Assembly: GCA_016880505.1 (NCBI GenBank)
Contig: JAEHDI010000011.1
Coordinates: forward strand, 1-10,198
Origin: Bryobacterales bacterium
GTDB taxonomy: Bacteria > Acidobacteriota > Terriglobia > Bryobacterales > Bryobacteraceae
Length of the DNA stretch: 10,198 bases
Direction: 5' to 3'
The position numbers and the translations under genes are program-made. Shown in pieces: positions 1-8,614 of the stretch (positions within the stretch are counted from its first letter, which is position 1; every line of letters starts with the position of its first letter). The notes beneath the pieces were generated by a model. The model did no database searches. It had not been told where the DNA came from and was given only the letters and a program-made list of their open reading frames with translations.

Positions 1-1206
1 CTTGCCGCTGTAGGCCGCCTCGCGGCCCAGGATCGCGGTCAGCGTCGCCTCGGCCACGTTTCGCGTCTCGTTCAGCGGCTTACCGCGGCGGATGCTCTCG
101 ATCAGGTCCACGTGCTCCTGCTCGTATGCCTCCGGTACCTCGCCCTGATACTTCCACTCGCGGTCCGTGACGATCCGGTTGTCGCAGTTGCTCGTCCCCT
201 TCTCGCCCACCACGGCCGCCCCGATCCGCACGTCGCAGTTCGCGATCTGCCGGTTCTGGCTGAACAGCCGCGCGCCACCCGGATACTCGTACTCCACCGC
301 AAAATGGTCGAACGTGTGCCCGAAGTCGCCGCCCGGTTCGTGGCTCGCGCGCCCGCCCACGCCGTAAGCCCGCACCGGATGCTCCCCCAGCACCCAGTTG
401 ATCAGGTCCAGCGTGTGGATGTGCTGTTCCACGATGATGTCGCCGGAGAGCCACGTGTAATACGGCCAGTTCCGATGCTGCCACTCCAGGTCGCTCCAGC
501 CTCCCTCTCTCGGAATGGCCCAGATCTCGCCGACGTTGAAATACGCGCGCGCCTCGAAAATTTTCCCGATTGCGCCGTCCCGCAGCCGCCGGACCGTCTC
601 CACCTGGTCCAGGCTGTGCCGCCGCACCGTGCCCGCCACCACGCTGAGCCCCTTCTTCTCCGCCAGCCTGCCCGACTCCAGCACGGAGCGCACACCCGGC
701 GCGTCCACCGCGATCGGCTTCTCGGCGAAGATGTGCTTCCCGGCCTCCACCGCCGCTCTCATCTCCCGCGGCCGGAACTGCGGAGGCGTCGCCAGAATCA
801 CGTAGTTCACCTCAGGCAGGCCGATCACCTTCTCGTACGCGTCGAAGCCCGTGAAACAGTTCCGGTCGCTGATCTCGACTCCCACCGTCCTGAGCTGCTG
901 CCGGCACTCCGCCAGCCGGTTCGGGAACAGGTCGGCCAGCGCCACAACCTGGACGTTCTTCGCCTTCGCCCGCGCGCCCGGCACCGCGTTTTCCGTGTGA
1001 TACCCGTGGCCCGGCGGCGGGTAGATCACGTCCGTCTTCGCTTGCACGACGTTCAGCGCCGCCCCCGTCCCGCGGCCGCCGCAGCCGATCACGCCCACCC
1101 GCATTACCTCGTCCGCGGCCAGCCCCTTGCTGACGAACGGAAACTGCACCGCCGCTACTGACGATCCCCGCAGGAAGTCCCGTCTCGAAACGCCACCGTT
1201 CTCCAT
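1..1206 (-). CDS. Tat-exported Gfo/Idh/MocA family oxidoreductase (3' end missing)
   Basis: This is an NAD(P)-dependent sugar or polyol dehydrogenase-like protein of the Gfo/Idh/MocA family; the substrate cannot be read from sequence. The frame is open for 402 codons from ATG 1206 to the window edge, so the C-terminus lies outside. The start is set by an AGGAGG on the minus strand (1211-1216), four bases from the ATG. The N-terminus carries a twin-arginine signal (SRRDFLRGSS, residues 7-16), implying folded export. A Rossmann nucleotide-binding motif follows (GVIGCGGRGTG, about 38-48). The family EKP motif is at 162-164 (FAEKPIAVD) with its catalytic-region Lys163. The segment VEQHIHTLD (259-267) supplies the usual conserved active-site histidine region. 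An insert rich in Pro and Gly (about 57-85) sits between the Rossmann motif and the second strand, as in many secreted members. It follows the glycosyltransferase by 22 bases and is probably co-transcribed with it. The family is certain; the role is unknown. Confidence 0.93.
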   Translation of the reverse strand, partial: MENGGVSRRDFLRGSSVAAVQFPFVSKGLAADEVMRVGVIGCGGRGTGAALNVVQAKTDVIYPPPGHGYHTENAVPGARAKAKNVQVVALADLFPNRLAECRQQLRTVGVEISDRNCFTGFDAYEKVIGLPEVNYVILATPPQFRPREMRAAVEAGKHIFAEKPIAVDAPGVRSVLESGRLAEKKGLSVVAGTVRRHSLDQVETVRRLRDGAIGKIFEARAYFNVGEIWAIPREGGWSDLEWQHRNWPYYTWLSGDIIVEQHIHTLDLINWVLGEHPVRAYGVGGRASHEPGGDFGHTFDHFAVEYEYPGGARLFSQNRQIANCDVRIGAAVVGEKGTSNCDNRIVTDREWKYQGEVPEAYEQEHVDLIESIRRGKPLNETRNVAEATLTAILGREAAYSGK

Positions 1207-1228
1207 GATTCCTCCTCTCCGTTCGCAC

Positions 1229-1915
1229 TCACCACGCCTTCAGCTTCGCCACCGTCCATAGTATCTTTGTGCCAGCCTTCACGCTGGCGATCGGGTTTCC
1301 CGAAACCTTCTCCTCGCCGGCGATGCGGCGCCTGTAAGATACAGGAACCTCCAGCACGCGCAGCCCGTGAAGGAGCGCCTTGATCTGCATTTCGACAGTC
1401 CACCCGTAGTTGCGGTCGCGCATCCCGAGCGCGCGCAGGGATTCAAGGCGGATCGCCCGGAACGGACCGAGATCTGTGTAACGGTAACCGAACAGAATCC
1501 GGATCAGGAACGTTGCCAGCCGGTTTCCGAACGCCTGGTGCATTCGGACCGAGCCCCGCTCGGCTCGCCCCATCACACGCGACCCAAGCACCAGGTCGGC
1601 CCGTCCCTCGGCAATCGGAGCGAGCAGCAGGGCCGCTTCCTCGGGGTCTTCGCTCGAATCGGCCTGCATGAAAGCGACGGCTTCGGTGTCCGGCGGCACG
1701 GCGGCCAGCGCCGCAAGGCACGCCGCCCCGTACCCGCGCTCGGGTTCGCTCACCACGATCGCGCCGTGTTCCCGGGCGATCTCCGCGGTCCGGTCCGTCG
1801 ACCCGTTATCGGCCACGATCACGGTCTGGAACAGACTCCGCGGCACGCGGTCGAGCGTCGCCCCGAGGCTTTCTTCCTCGTTCAAAGCAGGGATGATGAC
1901 TGCAGCTCTGAGCAT
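1229..1915 (-). CDS. family 2 glycosyltransferase, dolichyl-phosphate-sugar synthase-like
   Basis: This 228-residue soluble GT-A fold glycosyltransferase should transfer a sugar from a nucleotide donor, typically to a polyprenyl phosphate or another lipid or glycan acceptor. Visible motifs are the N-terminal strand IIPALNEE (7-14), ADNGSTD (35-41) for nucleotide binding, QADSSEDP (84-91) in the place of the metal-binding DxD, and YTDLGPFRAI (146-155) with YGWTVEMQIKA (170-180) of the acceptor/catalytic region. These match the DPM/DPG-synthase-like branch of GT2. No transmembrane helices are present, unlike many DPM1 or GtrB proteins, so it is a stand-alone catalytic domain. The acidic pair is D86-S-S rather than a classical DxD. 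The start ATG at 1915 has only a weak AGG upstream, and a TTTAAT lies eight bases before it. The Gfo/Idh/MocA gene follows 22 bases downstream. The donor and acceptor are not predictable. Confidence 0.92.
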   Translation of the reverse strand: MLRAAVIIPALNEEESLGATLDRVPRSLFQTVIVADNGSTDRTAEIAREHGAIVVSEPERGYGAACLAALAAVPPDTEAVAFMQADSSEDPEEAALLLAPIAEGRADLVLGSRVMGRAERGSVRMHQAFGNRLATFLIRILFGYRYTDLGPFRAIRLESLRALGMRDRNYGWTVEMQIKALLHGLRVLEVPVSYRRRIAGEEKVSGNPIASVKAGTKILWTVAKLKAW

Positions 1916-1925
1916 CGCCTATAAT
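1896..1925 (+). promoter_or_regulatory. probable sigma-70-type promoter of the signal peptidase gene
   Basis: A perfect TATAAT lies at 1920-1925, with ATGACT (1896-1901, four of six matches to TTGACA) 18 bases upstream. This would start transcription near 1932 and leave a leader of about 25 bases before ATG 1957. The -35 half lies inside the first codons of the divergent glycosyltransferase. The -10 match is strong; the -35 is weak. Confidence 0.5.
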
Positions 1926-1952
1926 TAAACATAGCTGGAACCTGTCGCTTTC
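1921..1952 (-). promoter_or_regulatory. possible promoter of the glycosyltransferase gene
   Basis: On the minus strand, TTGAAA is followed after 19 bases by TTTAAT, which ends eight bases before ATG 1915. This would give an almost leaderless transcript. The long spacer and chance AT-rich matches make this tentative. It would overlap the opposing lepB promoter, so the two transcription units could interfere with each other. Confidence 0.25.
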
Positions 1953-1956
1953 AACC

Positions 1957-2526
1957 ATGACCGGCGACAATCTACCGAGGGAGACTGACGGCCATCGACA
2001 CCACGCGCCGCTCTGGCACGTCTTCGCATGGGCGCGCGACCTCGTGATGTCCCTCGTCATCGCGGCTGTAGTGATTCTGTTCATCTACCAGCCGGTGCAG
2101 GTGGAAGGCACCAGCATGGAGCCCGCGCTCGTGAACGAGGAGCGGATCTTCATTAACAAGTTCACCTACCGCTTTGGCATTGAGAAGATCGGGCGTAGTG
2201 ACATGGTGGTTTTCCGCTTCCCGAACGATCCCAGCAAGTCGTTTATCAAGCGCGTTATCGGGCTGCCTGGAGACTACGTCCGCATCGAGCAAGGGACTGT
2301 CTACATCAACGGAAGCCCCCTCGAGGAACCGTACATCCCGTTCAATTACCGCGATCAGGTCTCGTGGGGGCCGGGCAGGATCGCCCAGGACCACTACTTC
2401 GTCCTCGGCGATCACCGCGAGTCTTCCAATGACAGCCGCAACTGGGGGGCCGTCCACCGCGACCTGATTTACGGGAAGGCCGTCTTCGTCTACTGGCCGC
2501 TCAGCAAACTCGGCCCCGTTCGCTGA
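1957..2526 (+). CDS. lepB: signal peptidase I
   Basis: This membrane-bound serine protease removes N-terminal signal peptides from proteins leaving through Sec or Tat. At 189 residues it has the compact form found in many non-enteric bacteria. One N-terminal transmembrane helix (about residues 28-45) leads into the periplasmic catalytic domain. The nucleophile is Ser53 in VEGTSMEPAL (49-58) and the general base is Lys98 in SFIKRVIGLPGD (95-106), the Ser/Lys dyad of family S26. The conserved box E is GDHRESSNDSRNWG (151-164). All S26A boxes are present in order, so it should be active. The start ATG has no obvious Shine-Dalgarno sequence, but a consensus TATAAT lies 31 bases upstream. The gene is divergent from the glycosyltransferase (41-base gap) and convergent with msrP (22-base gap). 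Two neighbours on the minus strand carry Tat signals and would be natural clients, though a dedicated link is only conjecture. Confidence 0.95.
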   Translation: MTGDNLPRETDGHRHHAPLWHVFAWARDLVMSLVIAAVVILFIYQPVQVEGTSMEPALVNEERIFINKFTYRFGIEKIGRSDMVVFRFPNDPSKSFIKRVIGLPGDYVRIEQGTVYINGSPLEEPYIPFNYRDQVSWGPGRIAQDHYFVLGDHRESSNDSRNWGAVHRDLIYGKAVFVYWPLSKLGPVR

Positions 2527-2548
2527 GGAAGAAAGGCTCGCGGTCAGA

Positions 2549-3472
2549 TCAGAACTCCTTACCGTTATACAAACCGGCCACGTACTTCTCGTAGCCGTTG
2601 GACAGCAGCGTCGGCCGCCGCTCCATCTTTGGGATGACCTTCTCGAACGCCTGCGACCACCTCGGGTGCGGCTTGCCGGGATTTATGTTGGAGTAAAACC
2701 CGTACTCCGCCGGCTGAAGTTTGTTCCAGAACGTCGCCGGCTGTTTAGAAACGAATTCGATCCGTACGATGGCCTTGATGCTCTTGTACCCGTACTTCCA
2801 TGGCGTCACGATGCGAACCGGCGCTCCGTTCTGCTTGGGCAACGGTTTGCCGTAGAGCCCCGTCACCATCATCGTCAGCGCGTTCATCGCCTCGTCCATC
2901 CGAAGCGCCTCGAAGTACGGCCACGGATACCACGGCGCGCCCACCATCCCGGGCATCTCCTTGGGCCGGTTGACGGTCACGAACCGGACGTACTTCGCCT
3001 CGGGCCTGGGCTCCACCGCCTTGATTAGTTCGGAGAACGGAAATCCCGTCCACGGCACCGCCATCGACCATGCTTCCACGCAGCGATGACGGTACAACCG
3101 CTCCTCAAAGGGCATGGTGCGAAGCAGGCCATCGAGATCCAAGGTCCGCGGCTTGTTCACGAGTCCCGTCACCTCGATCTTCCACGGGGTCACCACGAAC
3201 GAGCCAACCTTGTCCTTCACCGCCCGCTTGTCCGCCGGGTCGAATTCGTAGAAGTTGTTGAAGCCCGTGGCCGCCCACTCTTCCGTCACCGGCCGGTCCA
3301 GGGTGAACTCCGAATTCCGCTTCGCCGGGTACGGGCCCGCGGAAGCCGCCACCAGCCGCTCCACTCCCAGAAAACCCGCCGCCCGCAGCAACTGTCTGCG
3401 ATTCAGGTAGACATGTTCCGGTGTCGCCTGACTCTCCGAGATTTCCCAGTCGCGTGGGATTCGAATCAACAT
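2549..3472 (-). CDS. msrP: protein-methionine-sulfoxide reductase catalytic subunit MsrP
   Basis: This periplasmic molybdenum enzyme reduces methionine sulfoxide in oxidised envelope proteins (formerly YedY). It has 307 residues, close to the family length. The N-terminus has a twin-arginine motif (LNRRQLLRAAGF, 23-34) and a small-residue stretch ending near VAASA, as expected for Tat export with the molybdopterin cofactor already loaded. The molybdenum ligand is Cys131 in YRHRCVEAWSMAVPW (127-141), the family signature. Further conserved segments are GAPWYPWPYFEAL and TPWKYGYKSIK. The start ATG 3472 is backed by GGAGG at 3477-3481 on the minus strand. The usual partner MsrQ, a haem membrane protein that feeds electrons from the quinone pool, is not adjacent: the neighbours are lepB (convergent) and an FAD oxidoreductase (divergent). 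It may be encoded elsewhere or replaced by another donor. Identification is confident. Confidence 0.95.
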   Translation of the reverse strand: MLIRIPRDWEISESQATPEHVYLNRRQLLRAAGFLGVERLVAASAGPYPAKRNSEFTLDRPVTEEWAATGFNNFYEFDPADKRAVKDKVGSFVVTPWKIEVTGLVNKPRTLDLDGLLRTMPFEERLYRHRCVEAWSMAVPWTGFPFSELIKAVEPRPEAKYVRFVTVNRPKEMPGMVGAPWYPWPYFEALRMDEAMNALTMMVTGLYGKPLPKQNGAPVRIVTPWKYGYKSIKAIVRIEFVSKQPATFWNKLQPAEYGFYSNINPGKPHPRWSQAFEKVIPKMERRPTLLSNGYEKYVAGLYNGKEF

Positions 3473-3501
3473 GACTCCTCCCGCAACCCCTCAATAGCCA
3501 G

Positions 3502-3511
3502 ATGCTAGCAT
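3502..3511. promoter_or_regulatory. 10-base palindrome in the msrP/FAD-oxidoreductase divergent gap
   Basis: ATGCTAGCAT is a perfect inverted repeat with no spacer, placed centrally in the 58-base gap between two divergent genes. Such a position would suit an operator for a dimeric regulator. A palindrome this short can easily arise by chance, and the flanks do not extend the symmetry. Confidence 0.2.
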
Positions 3512-3530
3512 GGTAGAACTTTATTCCTGA

Positions 3531-5102
<1,572 letters not shown>

Positions 5103-5124
5103 AATCGGTCCCTGAAGAACGGCC

Positions 5125-7900
5125 ATGACGGAGCAGCTAAACGATGACTGGCTTCGCATTTCCGGCGGGCTCCGCGAGTAGGGCGACCGTCTTTGTCAGG
5201 AGCTAACCTCAGCATGGGACGATCTCCGCGCGCTAAGCGCTTCGGTTGCCGCGGCGTCTGACTCCGTTTCTCGGACGCCGCCCGATGCGGTCCGTGTGCA
5301 GTCTCTCGTGGCGCTCTTTGGTGACGCCGGCGAGCGCCTGTTGTTTGCGCCGTTGGCTGAGCACCAGCGGAAGCGTCCGCTCCACCGGGCGCTGTCGGCA
5401 AGCGAGGACTACGAGGCTGCGCTCGAAGTCCTGGTCAGCGGCCTTCCGGCGCAGGTGGAGGCAAAGAGCCGGGAATTGGCCCGCAACATCGATGATCCGG
5501 ACGGACGCTCCGGCGTACGGCGCCGCTGGCTTGAATGGTGGAACGCTTCTCTTGCCCTGCCGCTTCGCGACATCGTCTCGGGCTTCTTGCTGCGTGAACG
5601 GTTGTGGCGATCCCGGATTGAAGGCAACTTCCTTGTCGCCTTGTTGCAAGCCACGCTGCTGCTGACGTCCCGATGTCAGGACTTCCGCCGCTGGCAGTTG
5701 TGCCTGCTTTCCGGACGCGAACGCGTGCCTGCCGGGAGCGATGACGAGCGGAAGTGATGGTTTGACCTCCTCTCCGAACTCGAGGCCCGCGCAGTCGCAG
5801 CGATCGGCGCCGAACGAAACTCTCTGGCAGCCGAAGCCGTGCGTCTCCCCGCAGTCGTTTTGGCGGCGAAACCCCTGCCCGCGAGCCGCCGGCGCGGGAT
5901 GCTTGAGCGGCGCCGCGCCCACCTTGCCTATTGGTCCCGCCTGAGCCGCGGCGTTCAGTCGTTACTCGATCTCGATCGCCAGCTTTGCACCCTGGAGCGC
6001 GACGCCAGCGTGTACGCCGGCCAGATCGTTGACTCGCTTCGCTCCGAGCGTGCTGACTCGCTCGGCGAACTCGATGCGGTCGTCGGCTGGCTCGAAGCCT
6101 GGGAGCGCGGGGAGCGCGACAGTGCGTACCCCGTCGCCACCGGCCTGTATTCCGCCGAAGACCGCGCCGCTGATTGGACTCGCCGCCTGACGCGCCTGGC
6201 CCGGCTTCACATGCCGGAGGCGATGGAAACCGTTGTGCCCCGCCGGCCCCTGCCCGGTGTTCGTGCTCCATGGCGGCTGATCACGCCGCAACGCACGGTC
6301 GTCACCGCGATCGAGCATACCGGCCGTCCGCTTGTCGCCGCGAGCCTGCGTGAGACGGAAGCCTCCCATCGCGCCATCGTTCGCGAGATCGAGCGTGCTC
6401 GAGAAGTCGTGGCCTTCGGATTGGAGACTGCGTCGACGGGCGGCGCGGACCTCGCCTCCGAGGCCGTTCACAACGCGTTGTTCCTGCTCCTCCACCACCG
6501 GGAGAGCGCGAGCGACGCCGTGCCGTGGGCCGAAGGCCGGCTCACGCGGGCCCACGCCGTTGTCTTTCTGGAATCTCACGTTGCGCTCGAGCAGGGCTGG
6601 CTCGGCTTCCTGGAGTACCTGACGCGCTACCGCGGCCGGATGAGGATCGAGGAGTTGTCCGGCCGGCTCGCCGGGCACGTTCAAACTTCAGCCCTGCGCC
6701 TCTCGCGGACCGCCAGGCGCTTCACAGATTGGGCCCTCTTGAAAACCGGCTGGATCGCACCGCCGTCGCCGCAAGTCCAACCCGTTATCGAGCGGCCGTA
6801 CCTCGGCCAGGTGCTGGACGTACGGATGGGAGCCCGCGATCTCCCGATGCTCTATCTCCGGCTCTTCCGTCTGGCCCCGGTCGAGGACCCCAGATTCCTC
6901 ATTGGACGTGAAGCGGAAATGAGCGGTCTGGCGGACTCCCTCGCCCGTTGGGAGTCCGGTCGAAAGGTCTCCGCGCTGATTGTCGGCGCTCGCGGCACCG
7001 GCAAGACCAGCCTGCTCAACTGTGCGGTCGCTGGTATTCTCTCGGAGCTCCCCGTGGTCCGCGGCCAGTTCTGCGGCCGGATCTCCCGGACCCAAGAGCT
7101 GTTCGCGTTCCCTGCGCGGGCTGCTCCGGCTTCTGGACGGCGCTGACGTGGAAGCAGTCCTTTCCAGCGGGCGGAGAGTCGTCATCCTGGAGGAACTGGA
7201 ACGCATATTTCTCCGGAACATCAACGGCTTCGAAGCATTGCACGCTTTCCTGCGGCTGATCGAGTCCAGCTCCGGGTCCACCCTTTGGATTCTCAGCACC
7301 AATGAGTGGTCTTTCCGCTATCTGGACGCTGTGGCAGGCCTCTCCCGTTCCTTCACCCACCGCGTCAACGCCATGACGGTCCCCCCGGAGCACCTGACCG
7401 GCGCCGTCCTCCAGCGCCACAATCTTTCCGGGCTGAGGCTGCAATTCGAACCCGTTCCCGAGGGTGACCCGCGGGTCAGTCGCGTCCGGCGCCTGCTCGG
7501 CCTCGAGCGCGACGCCCAACAGCTCTTTTTCGACTCTTTGTTCCGCCAGTCGGAAGGTGTATTCCGGTCTGCCTTCGAACTCTGGCAGGATTCCATCGAG
7601 CGAGTGGAAGCAGGCGCCGTCTCGATGCGCCACCCGCTTGCTCCCGACTACAGGCCGCTGATGCGGGAACTCAATCTGGACGACCTGTTCACTCTCCAGG
7701 TCGTCCTCCAGCACGGAGGGCTCGATTCCCCGGATGCAGCCGGCGTCCTCGGCATCCCCCTGCCGGTTGCCGCCCGCCGGATCGAGCGGTTGCGTGCACT
7801 CGAGTTGCTTGAGCCCGAGTCGGACTGTCCCGGCTTCCGCGTGCGGCCCCAGGCCCGGCGCTTCGTTCGCGACGCACTGAGCCGGTATAACCTTTTTTGA
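5125..7900 (+). pseudogene. disrupted AAA/STAND-like ATPase (two in-frame stops and one frameshift)
   Basis: A single reading frame beginning at ATG 5125 would encode about 924 residues but is broken three times: TAG at 5179-5181 (codon 19), TGA at 5755-5757 (codon 211) and one extra base in GTTCCC near 7108, after which coding continues in the next frame to TGA 7898-7900. Protein-like sequence runs on across every lesion, for example DDERK before the TGA and WFDLLSELEARAVAAIGAERN after it. In repaired numbering, residues 1 to about 585 form an uncharacterised, probably helical region rich in Leu, Ala and Arg. FLIGREAEMSGLADSL then leads to Walker A GARGTGKTS (621-629, Lys627). Walker B is VVILEELERIF with E689-E690 in place of the usual D-D/E. 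A sensor-1-like strand is WILSTNEW (about N726). The last 80 residues (LDDLFTLQVVLQHGGLDS... to ...RRFVRDALSRYNLF) look like a winged helix. The stop overlaps the Shine-Dalgarno of the MscS-like gene. Shorter peptides could come from GTG 5296 or from starts after each lesion. Function unknown; sequencing or assembly error is the alternative to decay. Confidence 0.8.
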
Positions 7901-7904
7901 GGAG
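7899..7904 (+). promoter_or_regulatory. Shine-Dalgarno of the channel gene overlapping the ATPase stop codon
   Basis: GAGGAG begins on the second base of the ATPase TGA and lies seven bases before ATG 7912. This layout suggests translational coupling, with ribosomes ending the ATPase re-initiating on the channel gene. Premature stops in the ATPase would be expected to lower channel expression. Confidence 0.7.
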
Positions 7905-7911
7905 TTGAGCG

Positions 7912-8568
7912 ATGCCAGTCTCGTTGTTTTCGTTTGCGATGCTCCTCCAGACCGCCCAGCCCGGCGAGATATTCCGCTACTTCACCCTCGGACGGTTCCT
8001 GTCCGTTGTTTTCGTCCTGCTGGTCACGTGGGTGCTGATCCGCTACCTGTCGCGGCTGCTCGCTTTCCTCAGTATCCAGGGCGCCAAGACCCGGTTCCTC
8101 GTCAAGTGGATCGAGCCGGTGCTCCGTATCGCCCTGTGGTTTGTCGCAATCTTCGTCTCCTTCGGTGTACTGGCCCCAACCCAGGAGACGTTTCTGGCCG
8201 CGGTCGGCTCCCTTGCGATCGCCATCGGCCTCGGCGCGCAAGATCTCGTCAAGAACCTCATCGGCGGCCTCGTGATTCTCGCCGATCGCCCCTATCAGCT
8301 CGGCGACCGGGTCAGAATTGGCGACGCCTACGGAGAAATCGACCACATCGGCCTCCGCAGCACGAAGCTCACCACGCCGGACGACACTCGCGTCACCATT
8401 CCCAACGCCGAATACTCCGAGACTCCGTATCTGCGGCTAAGAGTCAAGGCTTATGTGTTCGACCACCGCTACGAAAACCGGATGATGAACGACATCACTG
8501 TCCGCGCCAAGAAGGAGTTCTCCCGCCTTGGGCTTCTCGCCGCCTGGCGCGCGACCGCCGAAGCTTGA
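7912..8568 (+). CDS. MscS-type small-conductance channel with shortened cytoplasmic domain
   Basis: This is an inner-membrane channel of the MscS family, which releases solutes under membrane tension. It has 218 residues, short for the family (usually about 270-300). Two hydrophobic helices (about 29-48 and 70-88) precede the pore helix FLAAVGSLAIAIGLGAQDLVKNLIGG (94-119). The beta domain signature follows: ILADRPYQLGDRVRIGDAYGEIDHIGLRSTKLTTPDDTRVTIPNAE (122-167). In typical members about 60-80 further residues follow the IPN motif before the final alpha/beta element. Here it is followed almost at once by a segment, YLRLRVKAYVFDHRYENRMM (173-192) and DITVRAKKEFSRLGLL (194-209), that looks like the end of that domain. 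This suggests an in-frame internal deletion; the frame is otherwise clean. The start is fixed by GAGGAG overlapping the ATPase stop. Whether the shortened protein can form the cytoplasmic cage is doubtful. Confidence 0.85.
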   Translation: MPVSLFSFAMLLQTAQPGEIFRYFTLGRFLSVVFVLLVTWVLIRYLSRLLAFLSIQGAKTRFLVKWIEPVLRIALWFVAIFVSFGVLAPTQETFLAAVGSLAIAIGLGAQDLVKNLIGGLVILADRPYQLGDRVRIGDAYGEIDHIGLRSTKLTTPDDTRVTIPNAEYSETPYLRLRVKAYVFDHRYENRMMNDITVRAKKEFSRLGLLAAWRATAEA

Positions 8569-8602
8569 ATTTTCGGTAATCGTGCGTGACGCCCCCGCAT
8601 TC

Positions 8603-8608
8603 TATAAT
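8603..8608 (+). promoter_or_regulatory. TATAAT -10 element for a probable leaderless transcript
   Basis: A consensus TATAAT is followed by six bases (CGGGCC) and then GTG 8615, so the expected transcription start falls on the start codon itself. No good -35 sits 16-18 bases upstream and no Shine-Dalgarno precedes the GTG. Both fit a leaderless mRNA, but neither proves it. Confidence 0.45.
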
Positions 8609-8614
8609 CGGGCC

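Noticed and set aside
112..1161. 349-codon plus-strand ORF opposite the Gfo/Idh/MocA gene
   Set aside because: Its product is Arg/His/Pro-rich with no motifs, while the minus strand has a complete family signature set and a ribosome site. It is a GC-rich antisense shadow.
5755..5757. TGA read as selenocysteine, or TAG at 5179 as pyrrolysine
   Set aside because: No redox context surrounds the codon and I saw no hairpin resembling a SECIS element after it. Three separate lesions in one gene are better explained by decay.
5435..6271. 278-codon minus-strand ORF inside the broken ATPase
   Set aside because: Its composition is almost entirely Arg, Gly, Ala and Ser, typical of a GC-rich wrong frame; the plus frame continues into a clear ATPase.
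7096..7120. Programmed +1 frameshift joining the two ATPase frames
   Set aside because: GCG TTC CCT is not a recognised slippery +1 site, and I noticed no stop codon or stimulator at the shift point. The two nonsense codons upstream point to a mutation instead.
8528..8614. ATG 8528 as start of the HEAT-repeat protein
   Set aside because: It would overlap the channel gene and place about 29 residues with no clear structure ahead of a signal peptide. GTG 8615 starts exactly at the signal peptide.
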